Origin: Aquibacillus rhizosphaerae
GTDB taxonomy: Bacteria > Bacillota > Bacilli > Bacillales > Amphibacillaceae
Assembly (NCBI RefSeq): GCF_030282825.1
Contig: NZ_JASTZU010000040.1
Span: forward strand, 1-62,159
Direction: 5' to 3'
DNA: 62,159 nt
Within the stretch, counting starts at the first letter, position 1; every line of letters starts with the position of its first letter. A program made the position numbers and the translations under genes. Below the pieces are notes generated by a model, which was given only the letters and a program-made list of their open reading frames with translations, made no database searches and had not been told where the DNA came from. Below, piece by piece: positions 54,825-62,159 of this stretch.

Positions 54825-54960
54825 TGGCATTTTAATTTCTACCCCACGATTAGCCCCGGAAAGTTAATTCGTGTAGAATATAGGTCAAACAGCAATGTGG
54901 AGCGATACAATCGCAAAGCTAGTACGATTAAAAAAATCAAAAATGAACTTTGAATTACAG
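54825..54960 (+). promoter_or_regulatory. L13 leader-like structured 5' UTR
   Basis: CACGA near 54846 pairs with TCGTG near 54870 around a GCCCCGG-containing loop, and GCGAT-ACA-ATCGC forms a hairpin at 54902-54914. An L13 leader RNA is known before rplM in Bacillus. I match position and general form, not an aligned consensus. Confidence 0.5.
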
Positions 54961-54974
54961 GAGGTAAACTGATC

Positions 54975-55412
54975 ATGGGCACAACTTTCATGGCAAATGA
55001 AAAAAATATTGAGCGTAAGTGGCTTGTTGTGGATGCTGAAGGTCAAACTCTAGGACGTTTGTCTAGTGAGATTGCTTCAATCCTTCGCGGGAAACATAAA
55101 CCAACATATACACCACACGTTGACACTGGTGATCACGTAATCATCATTAACGCTGAAAAAATTGAACTTACTGGTAACAAATTAAATGACAAAATGTACT
55201 ACCGTCATTCAAATCACCCAGGTGGTTTAAAATCACGTAATGCTTTAGAAATGCGTACGAAGTATCCTGAACAAATGATGGAGCTTACAGTAAAAGGTAT
55301 GCTTCCAAAGGGAAGCCTTGGACGCCAAATGGCTAAGAAATTACATGTATTTAGAGGACCTGAACATACTCACCAAGCACAGAAACCAGAAGTTTACGAA
55401 CTTCGCGGTTAA
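54975..55412 (+). CDS. rplM: 50S ribosomal protein L13
   Basis: A 145-residue L13, an early 50S assembly protein. [22 protein letters not shown] is near 13-34; [26 protein letters not shown] near 38 and [18 protein letters not shown] near 109 complete the signature. ACAGGAGGTAAACTGATC precedes the ATG; a second in-frame ATG five codons later is possible. It is cotranscribed with rpsI. Confidence 0.98.
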   Translation: MGTTFMANEKNIERKWLVVDAEGQTLGRLSSEIASILRGKHKPTYTPHVDTGDHVIIINAEKIELTGNKLNDKMYYRHSNHPGGLKSRNALEMRTKYPEQMMELTVKGMLPKGSLGRQMAKKLHVFRGPEHTHQAQKPEVYELRG

Positions 55413-55432
55413 TTAAAAGGAGGTAACGAATA

Positions 55433-55825
55433 GTGGCACAAGTACAATACTACGGTACCGGACGCCGTAAAAGTTCAACTGCTCGTGTACGTCTAGTTCC
55501 AGGCACTGGGCGTATCATTGTCAATAAACGTAATGGAGAAGATTACTTCCCATACGAAACACAAATTACAATCATTAAACAACCTTTAGCAACTACAGAA
55601 ACAGAAGGAAGCTATGATGTATTGGTATCTGTTGAAGGTGGAGGATTCACTGGTCAAGCCGGTGCAATTCGTCACGGAGTTGCTCGTGCATTGTTAGAAG
55701 CGGATCCTGAATATCGTGCTGCATTGAAGCGCGCTGGATTCTTAACGCGTGACGCACGTATGAAAGAGCGTAAGAAATACGGTCTTAAAGGCGCTCGTCG
55801 TGCACCACAGTTCTCAAAACGTTAA
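55433..55825 (+). CDS. rpsI: 30S ribosomal protein S9
   Basis: A 130-residue S9 whose C-terminal tail ([17 protein letters not shown]) reaches the P-site t[26 protein letters not shown] opens it, and [22 protein letters not shown] is near 64-85. AAGGAGGTAACGAATA precedes the GTG start. It is followed by a strong terminator. Confidence 0.98.
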   Translation: MAQVQYYGTGRRKSSTARVRLVPGTGRIIVNKRNGEDYFPYETQITIIKQPLATTETEGSYDVLVSVEGGGFTGQAGAIRHGVARALLEADPEYRAALKRAGFLTRDARMKERKKYGLKGARRAPQFSKR

Positions 55826-55837
55826 TTATATGAATAA

Positions 55838-55870
55838 GGCTCTCAACCGATTTCGGTTGGGAGCTTTTTA
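55838..55870 (+). terminator. Terminator after rpsI
   Basis: GCTCTCAACCGA pairs with GGTTGGGAGC (including G-T pairs) around a short loop, followed by a TTTTT tail: a clear intrinsic terminator. Confidence 0.93.
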
Positions 55871-55873
55871 ATT

Positions 55874-55990
55874 TGTCTTGGAAATTATAAATTCCTAAGA
55901 AATTGATAACATCCAAAATAACTCAGGGTAGCTCCCTTGCCCTACGTCACTGAGTGAAAGGCTTGATTAAGCTAACATGTATTCTATTTT
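55874..55990 (+). repeat. Second, partial copy of the intergenic element
   Basis: TTGTCTTGGAAATTATAAATTCC here matches TTGTCAAGGAAATTATAGATTTC at 13281 in 19 of 23 positions. Both begin just after a terminator T run. Downstream the two differ. This copy has ACTCAG and CTGAGT arms (near 55920 and 55952) around AGGGTAGC...GCCCTAC. It may be a shorter or decayed member of the same family. The rest of the 353-bp gap holds the candidate sigma-D promoter. Confidence 0.4.
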
Positions 55991-56002
55991 CATTAGATTC
56001 TC

Positions 56003-56029
56003 TACACAATATAAGAGTTGCGTCGATAA
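56003..56029 (+). promoter_or_regulatory. Candidate sigma-D-type promoter
   Basis: TACA (56003-56006), 15 bp, then GTCGATAA (56022-56029). It compares with the sigma-D consensus TAAA-N15-GCCGATAT at 3 of 4 and 6 of 8 positions. The following gene is chemoreceptor-like, a type often under sigma-D, which makes the match more credible. Confidence 0.4.
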
Positions 56030-56178
56030 TAACATAGATAATAATTATACTAGTTTCGAGATATTTATATCTAAAAAGGAGAATTTATTTCAAATTAACA
56101 CAAACGAAAGCAGTTTCCAGTAGTACTCAAGTATTAAATCAGGATGCACTATTAGCTGCGATAGAAGATTCATTAGCC

Positions 56179-57018
56179 ATGATTGAGTTTGATACACAAG
56201 GAGTCGTCTTATGGGCGAATGAAAATTTTGCAAAAACAATGGGATACAATGTTTCAGAAATGCCAAATCTTTTACACCGGCAATTTTGTACAGATGAATT
56301 TGCAAAAAGTAGAAAGTGTGACTTGTTTTGGGACGATTTAAGAAAGGGCAAGAGCTTTCAGGAAAAAATTCAACGAGTTACTAAATCGGGACAAATGATT
56401 TGGTTAGAGGCTACATATACACCCGTTTTTGATGAAAATAATAAAGTTGAAGCTGTTGTTATAATTGCAACGGATATTACCCAAAGAGAAAACAGTAGTA
56501 AAGAGATTACTTTTCAGCTACAAGAGATGGCGGAAGACTTAAATAGAAGAGCTGAGCAAGGAATCATAAGAAGTGAGGAAATAGCAACATCAACCAAAGA
56601 AGTTGTTAATGAATCAAAAGAAAACTTGGACATGCTTGAATCACTAAAACACCAGGCAATTTCTATTGAAGGTATTGTCAAAACAATACGTGAAATAGCT
56701 GCGCAAACAAACCTTCTAGCATTAAATGCAGGAATTGAAGCCGCTCGTGCAGGAGAACATGGTAGGGGATTTAATGTTGTTGCAGGTGAAATCCGAAAAC
56801 TTGCAACTAAAGTGCAAGAGTCCGTACAAGATGTAAATGCACATATAGAAGGAATTACTAGTGAAACAACTAAAATTAGTGATGCAACAGAACGCTCGCA
56901 GGAAGGGTTTGCGAAAAATCAAGAATTAATTGAACAAGCAATGGAGGAGTTTACGGGGATTGGAAATTCAGCAAGGGAACTTGATATACAAGCGAAAGTG
57001 TTTAAAGATATAGTCTAA
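56179..57018 (+). CDS. Soluble PAS-domain methyl-accepting chemotaxis-like protein
   Basis: At least 279 residues. A PAS domain ([22 protein letters not shown] at the start, then [30 protein letters not shown] near 75-104) precedes a short MCP signalling domain. The MCP hairpin tip is [27 protein letters not shown] near 171-197. There is no membrane segment, so it is cytosolic. The open frame runs ~30 codons upstream to about 56089 with family-like sequence, and the good ribosome binding site AAAAAGGAG (56073-56081) faces TTC or ATT, not a normal start. ATG 56179 would cut into the PAS domain. It replaces ybaJ-ybaK of B. subtilis. Ligand unknown. Confidence 0.85.
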   Translation: MIEFDTQGVVLWANENFAKTMGYNVSEMPNLLHRQFCTDEFAKSRKCDLFWDDLRKGKSFQEKIQRVTKSGQMIWLEATYTPVFDENNKVEAVVIIATDITQRENSSKEITFQLQEMAEDLNRRAEQGIIRSEEIATSTKEVVNESKENLDMLESLKHQAISIEGIVKTIREIAAQTNLLALNAGIEAARAGEHGRGFNVVAGEIRKLATKVQESVQDVNAHIEGITSETTKISDATERSQEGFAKNQELIEQAMEEFTGIGNSARELDIQAKVFKDIV

Positions 57019-57020
57019 AT

Positions 57021-57069
57021 TAAAGAGCTTTAGATTAGGGTGTAATGCCGTTTATCTTTAAGCTCTTTA
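57021..57069 (+). terminator. Hairpin after the PAS-MCP gene
   Basis: TAAAGAGCTT (57021-57030) and AAGCTCTTTA (57060-57069) pair, with extra pairing inside, over a ~29-base loop region. The T run comes about 20 bases later, so it may be a weak terminator. Confidence 0.6.
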
Positions 57070-57226
57070 TAATTGTGTTTTATCCTTATTTTTTTTTAAA
57101 AAAGCACTTTTGAAGTTTCTGATGAATGAATTACCGTTACATCGTATCTAAATGATTAAAACAGTAATAAAAGCACCCCTTGTCCCATATAGTGAAAGCA
57201 GGATTAAGTATGGGGGGAGACAAAAA

Positions 57227-57931
57227 ATGAACCGATCAGTTAAGTTAGCATCTTGGATAATTGGTGCTATTCTTTTAGTTATTTTAGTTCAATATCCAAT
57301 TCAAAAGTCAACAGATTCATGGGATTCATGGTCTTTACCCTTGTCTGGAAAAGTTATTGTTTTAGATCCTGGACATGGGGGAGTAGATGGTGGTGCGGTA
57401 GGTTCGGATGAGACTTTGGAAAAAGATATTGCGCTCGATGTTGCGAAGATACTTCGGGATTATTTGCAGCAATCGGGAGCACTTGTGTACCTTACTAGAG
57501 AAGAGGACAAAGACTTAGCTGATAAAAACACGAATGGATTAGCACGACGAAAAGCAGAAGACCTTAGAAATAGGGTTGCATTCATAAAAGAAAAAGAACC
57601 AGATTTATTTTTAAGTATTCACCTAAATGCGTTATCTTCCAAAGAATGGAGTGGTGCGCAGACGTTCTACTACCCCGCCATGGATGAAAGTGAAAGTTTT
57701 GCTAAAAAATTGCAAGCGGAGATAAAAAGGAATCTGGAAAATACGAACCGTGAAGCATTAGCTTTAAATGGAATGTATATACTAAAGCATGCTGGACTAC
57801 CAGGTGCCCTTGTTGAAATTGGATTTTTATCAAATGCCCACGAACGAGAATTGCTAAAAACAAAACAATATCAGCGTAAAATGGCCGCTAGTTTATATGA
57901 AGGCGTATTACGTCATGAAACAGAAGAGTAG
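57227..57931 (+). CDS. cwlD: N-acetylmuramoyl-L-alanine amidase CwlD
   Basis: A 234-residue amidase. A single N-terminal signal-anchor (SVKLASWIIGAILLVILVQY) is followed by an Amidase_3 domain with zinc ligands in DPGHGGVDGG near 47 and SIHLNA near 132, and the catalytic Glu in LVEIGFLSN near 208. In sporulating bacilli CwlD, with PdaA, makes muramic-delta-lactam in the spore cortex, the mark recognised in germination. ATG 57227 follows GGGGGGAGACAA; an upstream in-frame ATG has no ribosome binding site. The pairing with salA and gerD matches B. subtilis. Confidence 0.95.
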   Translation: MNRSVKLASWIIGAILLVILVQYPIQKSTDSWDSWSLPLSGKVIVLDPGHGGVDGGAVGSDETLEKDIALDVAKILRDYLQQSGALVYLTREEDKDLADKNTNGLARRKAEDLRNRVAFIKEKEPDLFLSIHLNALSSKEWSGAQTFYYPAMDESESFAKKLQAEIKRNLENTNREALALNGMYILKHAGLPGALVEIGFLSNAHERELLKTKQYQRKMAASLYEGVLRHETEE

Positions 57932-58034
57932 AGAGAGCACCCTTGGCCTATGATCCAAATCACTTAGTTTATAGAGAATTTATGTTATACTAAATATATA
58001 TAATAAGAACCTCAATCAAGGGATGGTGACAAAT

Positions 58035-59087
58035 TTGCTAACTAGAGAAAAAGTGCTGGAGTTATTAAATCCAATAAAAGATCCATTTTTACATAAAACA
58101 TTTGAGGAAACAAACGGAATTGAAGAAATTACAATAAAAGAAGAAAAGAATCATGTTAGTGTAAAGTTGGCAATCGGAAAAACAAACACGGCCGAACAGA
58201 TGCAACTACAGCAGGAATTAGTGAATAAATTAAAAGGTGAAGGGGCTGCAACTGTTGGATTAAGATTTAATCAATTGCCAGATGAAGTAATTGCTAAATT
58301 TCAACCAACAAGTGAAAAAGACACTTCTTTATTAGGCGGCGAAACGGATACAAAATTTATTGCTGTTGCTAGTGGTAAAGGTGGGGTTGGGAAATCAACT
58401 GTAACTGTTAATTTAGCAGTAGCACTGGCTCGTCTTGGAAAAAAAGTAGGTATTATAGATGCTGATATCTATGGTTTTAGTATCCCTGACATGATGGGAG
58501 TAGAGCAACGGCCCGCGTTAAAAGGAAACAGAATTATTCCTGTTGAGCGATTTGGTGTTAAACTGATTTCGATGGGATTCTTCGTGGAGGATAACTCTCC
58601 TGTAATTTGGCGGGGTCCTAGATTAGGTAAAATGTTGACAAGCTTCTTTAAAGAAGTAGAGTGGGGAGACCTTGACTATTTACTACTAGATCTTCCACCA
58701 GGTACAGGTGATATCGCTTTAGATGTTCATAACATGATACCATCATCTAAAGAAGTAATCGTTACAACACCACACCCGACTGCTGCTTTTGTTGCAGCAC
58801 GTGCAGGACAAATGGCATTGACTACAGACCATGAAATATTAGGTGTTATAGAAAATATGGCTTACTTTGAAAGTCAACTAACAGGTGAAAAGGAATTTGT
58901 ATTTGGACAAGGTGGCGGTGATAAACTAGCCGAAGCACTTAATTCAGAGGTGATTGGTCAGTTATCCTTACAACAACCTTATGAAGAAGAGGGAGTATTT
59001 GCTCCATCTGTTTACCAAGAAGATCATCCAAATGGTATAGAATATAGAAATATTGCTGCTAAAATAATTGAAAAATATGAGCAATGA
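58035..59087 (+). CDS. salA: Mrp/NBP35-family ATPase SalA
   Basis: A 350-residue P-loop ATPase. An N-terminal MIP18-like domain (~1-90) is followed by the deviant Walker A GKGGVGKST near 116, DADIYGFSIPDMMG near 145 and LLLDLPPGTGD near 222. The Mrp family carries iron-sulfur clusters. In B. subtilis SalA is also a regulator that represses scoC. The two cysteines of typical Mrp carriers are absent from the C-terminal part. TTG 58035 is preferred (GGTGA upstream); ATG 58023 adds four residues and sits on the binding site. A bidirectional terminator separates it from gerD. Confidence 0.92.
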   Translation: MLTREKVLELLNPIKDPFLHKTFEETNGIEEITIKEEKNHVSVKLAIGKTNTAEQMQLQQELVNKLKGEGAATVGLRFNQLPDEVIAKFQPTSEKDTSLLGGETDTKFIAVASGKGGVGKSTVTVNLAVALARLGKKVGIIDADIYGFSIPDMMGVEQRPALKGNRIIPVERFGVKLISMGFFVEDNSPVIWRGPRLGKMLTSFFKEVEWGDLDYLLLDLPPGTGDIALDVHNMIPSSKEVIVTTPHPTAAFVAARAGQMALTTDHEILGVIENMAYFESQLTGEKEFVFGQGGGDKLAEALNSEVIGQLSLQQPYEEEGVFAPSVYQEDHPNGIEYRNIAAKIIEKYEQ

Positions 59088-59131
59088 AAAAAAGAGCTAA
59101 TCCCAATTTTTACTGGATTAGCTCTTTTTGT
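59088..59131. terminator. Bidirectional terminator between salA and gerD
   Basis: AAAAGAGCTAATCC (59090-59103) pairs with GGATTAGCTCTTTT (from 59115), flanked by A and T runs on both sides. It serves converging salA (+) and gerD (-). Confidence 0.93.
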
Positions 59132-59140
59132 TAGTAATTT

Positions 59141-59773
59141 TTATTGACCGCCACCGCCAGATTCACCGCCACCTTCTTCACCAGAGCCACCAGACTCACC
59201 ACCAGATCCTTCAGAAGGCTTCATTTCTTCCGCAGCTTTAATAACGATATCAGTTATTTTTGCTTTATATAAAGGGGAGTCTAACGTTTCCTGAATTGTT
59301 TTTTCCAAATGTTCACGAAACTGTTGCCCTTTTAGTACAGTTAACATTTGATCTTCCATGTCTGGGTTAGAAAGAATTTCAATCATTTTCTTTTGGTATT
59401 CGGAATCACTCATTAGCCCTTTTATTACATCTTCTTGTTGAGCTTGCATTGATTTAGCAAAAGACTCAACAAACTTTGGATCTTCAAACATCTTCTTCCA
59501 ATACTCTTTTCCCTCATCAGAGGTAAGTGTATCAGTAACAGCTTGTTCAACAACTTTTGATTCAATGACATATGTTTTTTGCATTTTCTCATCTGAAAGC
59601 ACGTCAGTCATAGCTTGTTTTCCTTCGTCTGTTTTCAGTATATCAGTAACCATTTTTTTGGTTGTATCATAATCGCTTTTTTCCTCTCCACCTGTTGCGC
59701 CGCCACCTCCACCACATGAAGCTAGCATAAAAAAGGAGAAACAAATACATACATATGGTATTATCTTTTTCAA
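59141..59773 (-). CDS. gerD: Spore germination lipoprotein GerD
   Basis: A 210-residue lipoprotein. A signal peptide ends in the lipobox LASC (Cys20), then a Gly-rich spacer and a charged helical core (residues ~35-185) rich in repeats such as MxxxLSxxxMQ. The tail from ~190 is mostly Gly, Ser and Glu. GerD clusters germinant receptors in the spore inner membrane. The TTG start follows AAAGGGAGT. A sigma-G-like -10 (CATATTA on the minus strand, near 59812-59818) is visible but its -35 is unclear. It converges with salA. Confidence 0.94.
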   Translation of the reverse strand: MKKIIPYVCICFSFFMLASCGGGGGATGGEEKSDYDTTKKMVTDILKTDEGKQAMTDVLSDEKMQKTYVIESKVVEQAVTDTLTSDEGKEYWKKMFEDPKFVESFAKSMQAQQEDVIKGLMSDSEYQKKMIEILSNPDMEDQMLTVLKGQQFREHLEKTIQETLDSPLYKAKITDIVIKAAEEMKPSEGSGGESGGSGEEGGGESGGGGQ

Positions 59774-59920
59774 TTTGAACTACTCCCTTTCAAGGTAATT
59801 CTTATTTTTAATATGAGAATTAGAAAGAGAAAATATGTATTAGAAAGGAAAAAAGCTAGGATTCATGATAAAATATCTTAAGGTAATAATTATCGGGTAT
59901 AAGTCATAGGAGGATACATA

Positions 59921-60541
59921 GTGAAAAGTCGTGATATAGTTCGTTTATTTTTTTCAACGCTGTTACTAGGCGCTGTTGCAACTTTAATAACCAGTTTTTT
60001 TGTTAAAGCTGGGTCATATAAAGAGTTTTTACAACCACTTGATGTATTTGAAGTATTTGGACTATTGCTGTTTTTTACAGCTTTAGGTTTTGTATTTAGC
60101 TTGATAAGTCAAATGGGTTTCTTTGCATATCTAACAATTAATCAATTTGGGTTAAGTATGTTCAAGGGGTTTTGGAGTCCTATTCAGATTATACTAATTG
60201 CATTTACTTTATTTGATCTTGTTTACTTTAGGTTTAGAGCAGATGAAAGTGATACCTCCTTAATTACTTATATTATAGTAGCCCTAGCGATTTTTATTTA
60301 TGGATGGATCGTCTCGGGAATAAAGGCAAAGGAAACAAACCGGAAAGCGTTTGTGCCTGCTTTATTTTTTATGGTTGTGGTTACTGCAATTGAATGGGTA
60401 CCTGGAATACGGACAAGCGGCGGTGATTATGCTTGGTTAATGATAGTTCCTTTATTAATTTGTAATACGTATCAGTTATTAGTATTACATCGTTTAACAA
60501 ATAAAACAGCAATTAGCGATAATAAAAAAAATAGCAAGTAG
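59921..60541 (+). CDS. kbaA: KinB-signalling activation protein KbaA
   Basis: A 206-residue membrane protein with about six hydrophobic segments (near 8-27, 43-62, 66-84, 88-105, 113-130 and 145-190). The long central stretch ISQMGFFAYLTINQFGLSMFKGFWSPIQ matches the KbaA family as I know it. In B. subtilis KbaA acts in the KinB pathway into the sporulation phosphorelay. The GTG start follows TAGGAGGATACATA. It diverges from gerD and converges with pdaB. Confidence 0.9.
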   Translation: MKSRDIVRLFFSTLLLGAVATLITSFFVKAGSYKEFLQPLDVFEVFGLLLFFTALGFVFSLISQMGFFAYLTINQFGLSMFKGFWSPIQIILIAFTLFDLVYFRFRADESDTSLITYIIVALAIFIYGWIVSGIKAKETNRKAFVPALFFMVVVTAIEWVPGIRTSGGDYAWLMIVPLLICNTYQLLVLHRLTNKTAISDNKKNSK

Positions 60542-60586
60542 TAAAGCGACAGTTTCTATAATTATAGAACTGTCGCTTTATTTTAT
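60542..60586. terminator. Bidirectional terminator between kbaA and pdaB
   Basis: TAAAGCGACAGTT-T-CTATA pairs with TATAGAACTGTCGCTTTA with one unpaired T, followed by TTTTAT. It lies between converging genes and can serve both. Confidence 0.9.
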
Positions 60587-60597
60587 AGGAAATCATC

Positions 60598-61359
60598 TTA
60601 TTCTACTTCTTCCGATTTAGACTCAGCTCTAGAAATCAATTCAGAGATACTTACAAATTCAAATCCTTTATTTTTCAGACCAGGTAAAATTGTCTCTAGA
60701 GCTTTGGGAGTTTGTTTAACTGAATCTGAAGCATGGAGTAAAATGATATCTCCGTTGGAGGTTTTTTCCATTACACGATCGATTATTATTTGTTCTCCTG
60801 GATTCTTCCAATCTTCAGGGTTAACATTCCATTGGATAACTTTATAATTTTGATTTTCAATTAATTCTAATATTTTTTTATTAAAGTGGCCACTTGGAGT
60901 GCGCATTAACTTTGTATCTTCATACCCTAATTTACTAAATATCTCTTGGGCATAAAGTAAATCCTTCTTAATTTGTTCTTGCTCTTGCTTTAAGTAACTC
61001 TTATAACGATAACCCATCATACCAATCTCATGTTCATCTTCTTCAATTTTTTTAAGTAGTGCAGGATGACGTTCTGCCCATTCCCCACTTACAAAAAAAG
61101 TAGCTTGTACATCATGTTTTTTCAATTGTTCTAAAATTGGTTCTACCATCTCATTCCCCCAACTAATATTAAATGTAAGTGAAATGTTAGGGTCGTCTTC
61201 ACTTCCTTTACTTAAAGCGGCTGGGTTGTCTTTAGTAGAAAAGACGGAAAATGAACTTTCTGTCTCCACCCATAAAAAAATAGCGGTAAATAGTGCTGCG
61301 GCAAGGACTAAGCCCAACCGACTACGTTTTTTTACATTCAATACATAAAAGTGCTGCAT
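60598..61359 (-). CDS. pdaB: Polysaccharide deacetylase-family sporulation protein PdaB
   Basis: A 253-residue protein with an N-terminal signal-anchor (LGLVLAAALFTAIFLWV) and a NodB-like domain (~55-245). The motifs are degenerate: motif 1 reads LTFNISWGNE rather than TFDDG, motif 2 reads EIGMMGYRYKS without the two zinc histidines, and motif 3 is RTPSGHFN. LLHASD remains at motif 5. PdaB is needed to maintain spores after late sporulation, and such degeneration is, as I recall, partly family-wide. ATG 61359 follows AAAGGAGG by seven bases; a GTG three bases upstream is possible. A sigma-E-like promoter lies upstream. Confidence 0.93.
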   Translation of the reverse strand: MQHFYVLNVKKRSRLGLVLAAALFTAIFLWVETESSFSVFSTKDNPAALSKGSEDDPNISLTFNISWGNEMVEPILEQLKKHDVQATFFVSGEWAERHPALLKKIEEDEHEIGMMGYRYKSYLKQEQEQIKKDLLYAQEIFSKLGYEDTKLMRTPSGHFNKKILELIENQNYKVIQWNVNPEDWKNPGEQIIIDRVMEKTSNGDIILLHASDSVKQTPKALETILPGLKNKGFEFVSISELISRAESKSEEVE

Positions 61360-61387
61360 CACTCTTCCTCCTTTAGGGACTTGCTAT

Positions 61388-61415
61388 ATTTTATGATTCG
61401 TATTTATCAATATGA
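61388..61415 (-). promoter_or_regulatory. Candidate sigma-E promoter of pdaB
   Basis: On the minus strand, TCATATT (61409-61415) fits the sigma-E -35 (KMATATT) exactly, and CATAAAAT (61388-61395) fits the -10 (CATACAMT) at 7 of 8 positions. The spacer is 13 bp, slightly short of the usual 14-15. PdaB is a sigma-E gene in B. subtilis. Confidence 0.6.
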
Positions 61416-61494
61416 ATGACTAAATTGTTTTAGGACTAATAAAATTGTGGAATATGGAAAAGATAGAAGTGTATTTATTTATAGGAGTGATTGA

Positions 61495-61716
61495 ATGTTG
61501 GGTATGCTTGTAAGTGATATGGAACAAAAGGAAATTGAATACTTAATAAAACGAGAGTTAGAGGAACTACTGTTAGATATGGAAGATAAACGTATTGATC
61601 AAATGGTCAAAAGAGCAATGGCTGAAAGGTATAAGTTGCTTTTTCAACTCTTTCGTAGAGTGGCAAGTGAAAAAGAGTGCATGAAATACATACCTAGGAA
61701 AATAGAAAATGAATAA
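61495..61716 (+). CDS. Conserved small protein of unknown function upstream of rrn
   Basis: A 73-residue, highly charged helical protein (MLGMLVSDMEQKEIEYLIKRE..., then a basic middle IDQMVKRAMAERYKLLFQLFRR). It has no signal peptide or membrane segment. Similar small proteins occur between pdaB and an rRNA operon in other Bacillus genomes as I recall, which argues for a real gene. ATAGGAGTGATTGA precedes the ATG. A 22-bp terminator follows 33 bp after the stop. Function unknown. Confidence 0.8.
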   Translation: MLGMLVSDMEQKEIEYLIKRELEELLLDMEDKRIDQMVKRAMAERYKLLFQLFRRVASEKECMKYIPRKIENE

Positions 61717-61748
61717 AAAGTAGTATTATGGTAAGAAGGAAACAATAT

Positions 61749-61817
61749 AACAGAGAAAATATACTATACCTAAAGAGTTTTTAAAAAAGGTATAGTATAT
61801 TTTCTCTGTTTTTTTTA
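61749..61817 (+). terminator. Very strong terminator before the rRNA operon
   Basis: A 22-bp perfect stem (61749-61770 with 61789-61810; arms start AACAGAGAAAAT and end in TATACC) around an 18-base loop, followed by eight Ts. It insulates the upstream gene from the rrn promoter, or the reverse. Confidence 0.95.
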
Positions 61818-61922
61818 AAAAAACTATTGATATTAGAAAATTGATATGCTATATTAATTTCTGTTGTCAGTTCGAAACGAATGATTCCAAATAATTTTCA
61901 ACAAAAAATATTTGATGAACTA

Positions 61923-61951
61923 TTGACTTCGGATTTGACGCATGTTACTAT
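61923..61951 (+). promoter_or_regulatory. rRNA operon promoter
   Basis: TTGACT (61923-61928) and TACTAT (61946-61951), spacer 17 bp; the run TACTATATAAG also offers an overlapping -10. An AT-rich stretch upstream (61820-61920) may act as an UP element. It drives the 16S rRNA gene starting ~115 bp later. Confidence 0.75.
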
Positions 61952-61986
61952 ATAAGATGTCGCCAAAAACGGCGCAGTGAAATATT

Positions 61987-62009
61987 GATCTTTGAAAACT
62001 GAACAAAAC
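61987..62009 (+). promoter_or_regulatory. Pre-16S leader with boxA-like antitermination site
   Basis: GATCTTTGAAAACTGAACA matches the typical Bacillus rrn leader block that contains a boxA (nutrient to Nus factors) sequence. A small CGCC...GGCG hairpin precedes it at 61961-61974. Confidence 0.75.
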
Positions 62010-62065
62010 AATCAGTATGTTAAGTAAGAAAAAAGCTAGTTAAGTAATGAGCAACCAAGCTCGTA

Positions 62066-62159
62066 TTTTATGGAGAGTTTGATCTTGGCTCAGGACGAAC
62101 GCTGGCGGCGTGCCTAATACATGCAAGTCGAGCGCGTGAAGCAACTGGATCCCTTCGGG
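62066..62159 (+). rRNA. rrs: 16S rRNA, 5' end (partial)
   Basis: The sequence TGGAGAGTTTGATCTTGGCTC, then GACGAACGCTGGCGGCGTGCC, marks the conserved start of 16S rRNA. The gene continues outside the window. The mature 5' end is estimated. Confidence 0.97.

Overview
The window is a low-GC stretch of a spore-forming Bacillaceae chromosome. The gene order follows the Bacillus subtilis interval between rrnW and the rrnI/H/G cluster. It opens in the last ~80 bases of a 23S rRNA gene plus 5S rRNA and closes in the first ~95 bases of a 16S rRNA gene. Between them lie about 75 protein genes, all on the + strand except gerD and pdaB. Sporulation genes (sigH, cwlD, gerD, kbaA, pdaB) and Gram-positive leader RNAs (T-box, L10 leader) support Bacillaceae; I cannot name the genus from this sequence.

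Layout. (1) 1-350: rRNA operon end. (2) 608-12886: an mgtC-like gene, the ctsR-mcsA-mcsB-clpC protein quality-control operon with a CtsR operator, radA-disA, a PIN-TRAM membrane protein, ispD-ispF and gltX. (3) 12887-18102: a cysteine T-box, an intergenic repeat, cysE-cysS-mrnC-rlmB-rae1 and sigH. (4) 18110-30614: rpmG-secE-nusG, rplK-rplA, rplJ-rplL, an rRNA methyltransferase-like gene, rpoB and rpoC. (5) 30697-35552: rplGB-rpsL-rpsG-fusA-tuf. (6) 35803-51263: the S10-spc-alpha ribosomal supercluster, including secY, adk, map, infA and rpoA. (7) 51499-55868: ecfA1-ecfA2-ecfT-truA and rplM-rpsI. (8) 55869-61816: a soluble PAS chemoreceptor-like gene where B. subtilis has ybaJ-ybaK, then cwlD, salA, gerD, kbaA, pdaB and a small conserved unknown ORF. 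(9) 61817-62159: rrn promoter, leader and 16S start.

The genes form the core information-processing block: transcription (rpoA/B/C, nusG, sigH), translation (about 35 ribosomal proteins, EF-G, EF-Tu, IF-1, GluRS, CysRS), rRNA processing and modification (mrnC, rlmB, truA), protein export (secE, secY) and N-terminal processing (map). Stress and sporulation checkpoint functions sit at the edges.

I found no defence system, prophage, transposase or CRISPR array. The least explained material is non-coding. It comprises a long inverted repeat in the rpoB-rpoC spacer, an outsized structured spacer between rplN and rplX, tandem hairpins in the rpoB leader, an intergenic repeat with a possible second partial copy, and a chemoreceptor gene whose expected start codon appears to be missing.
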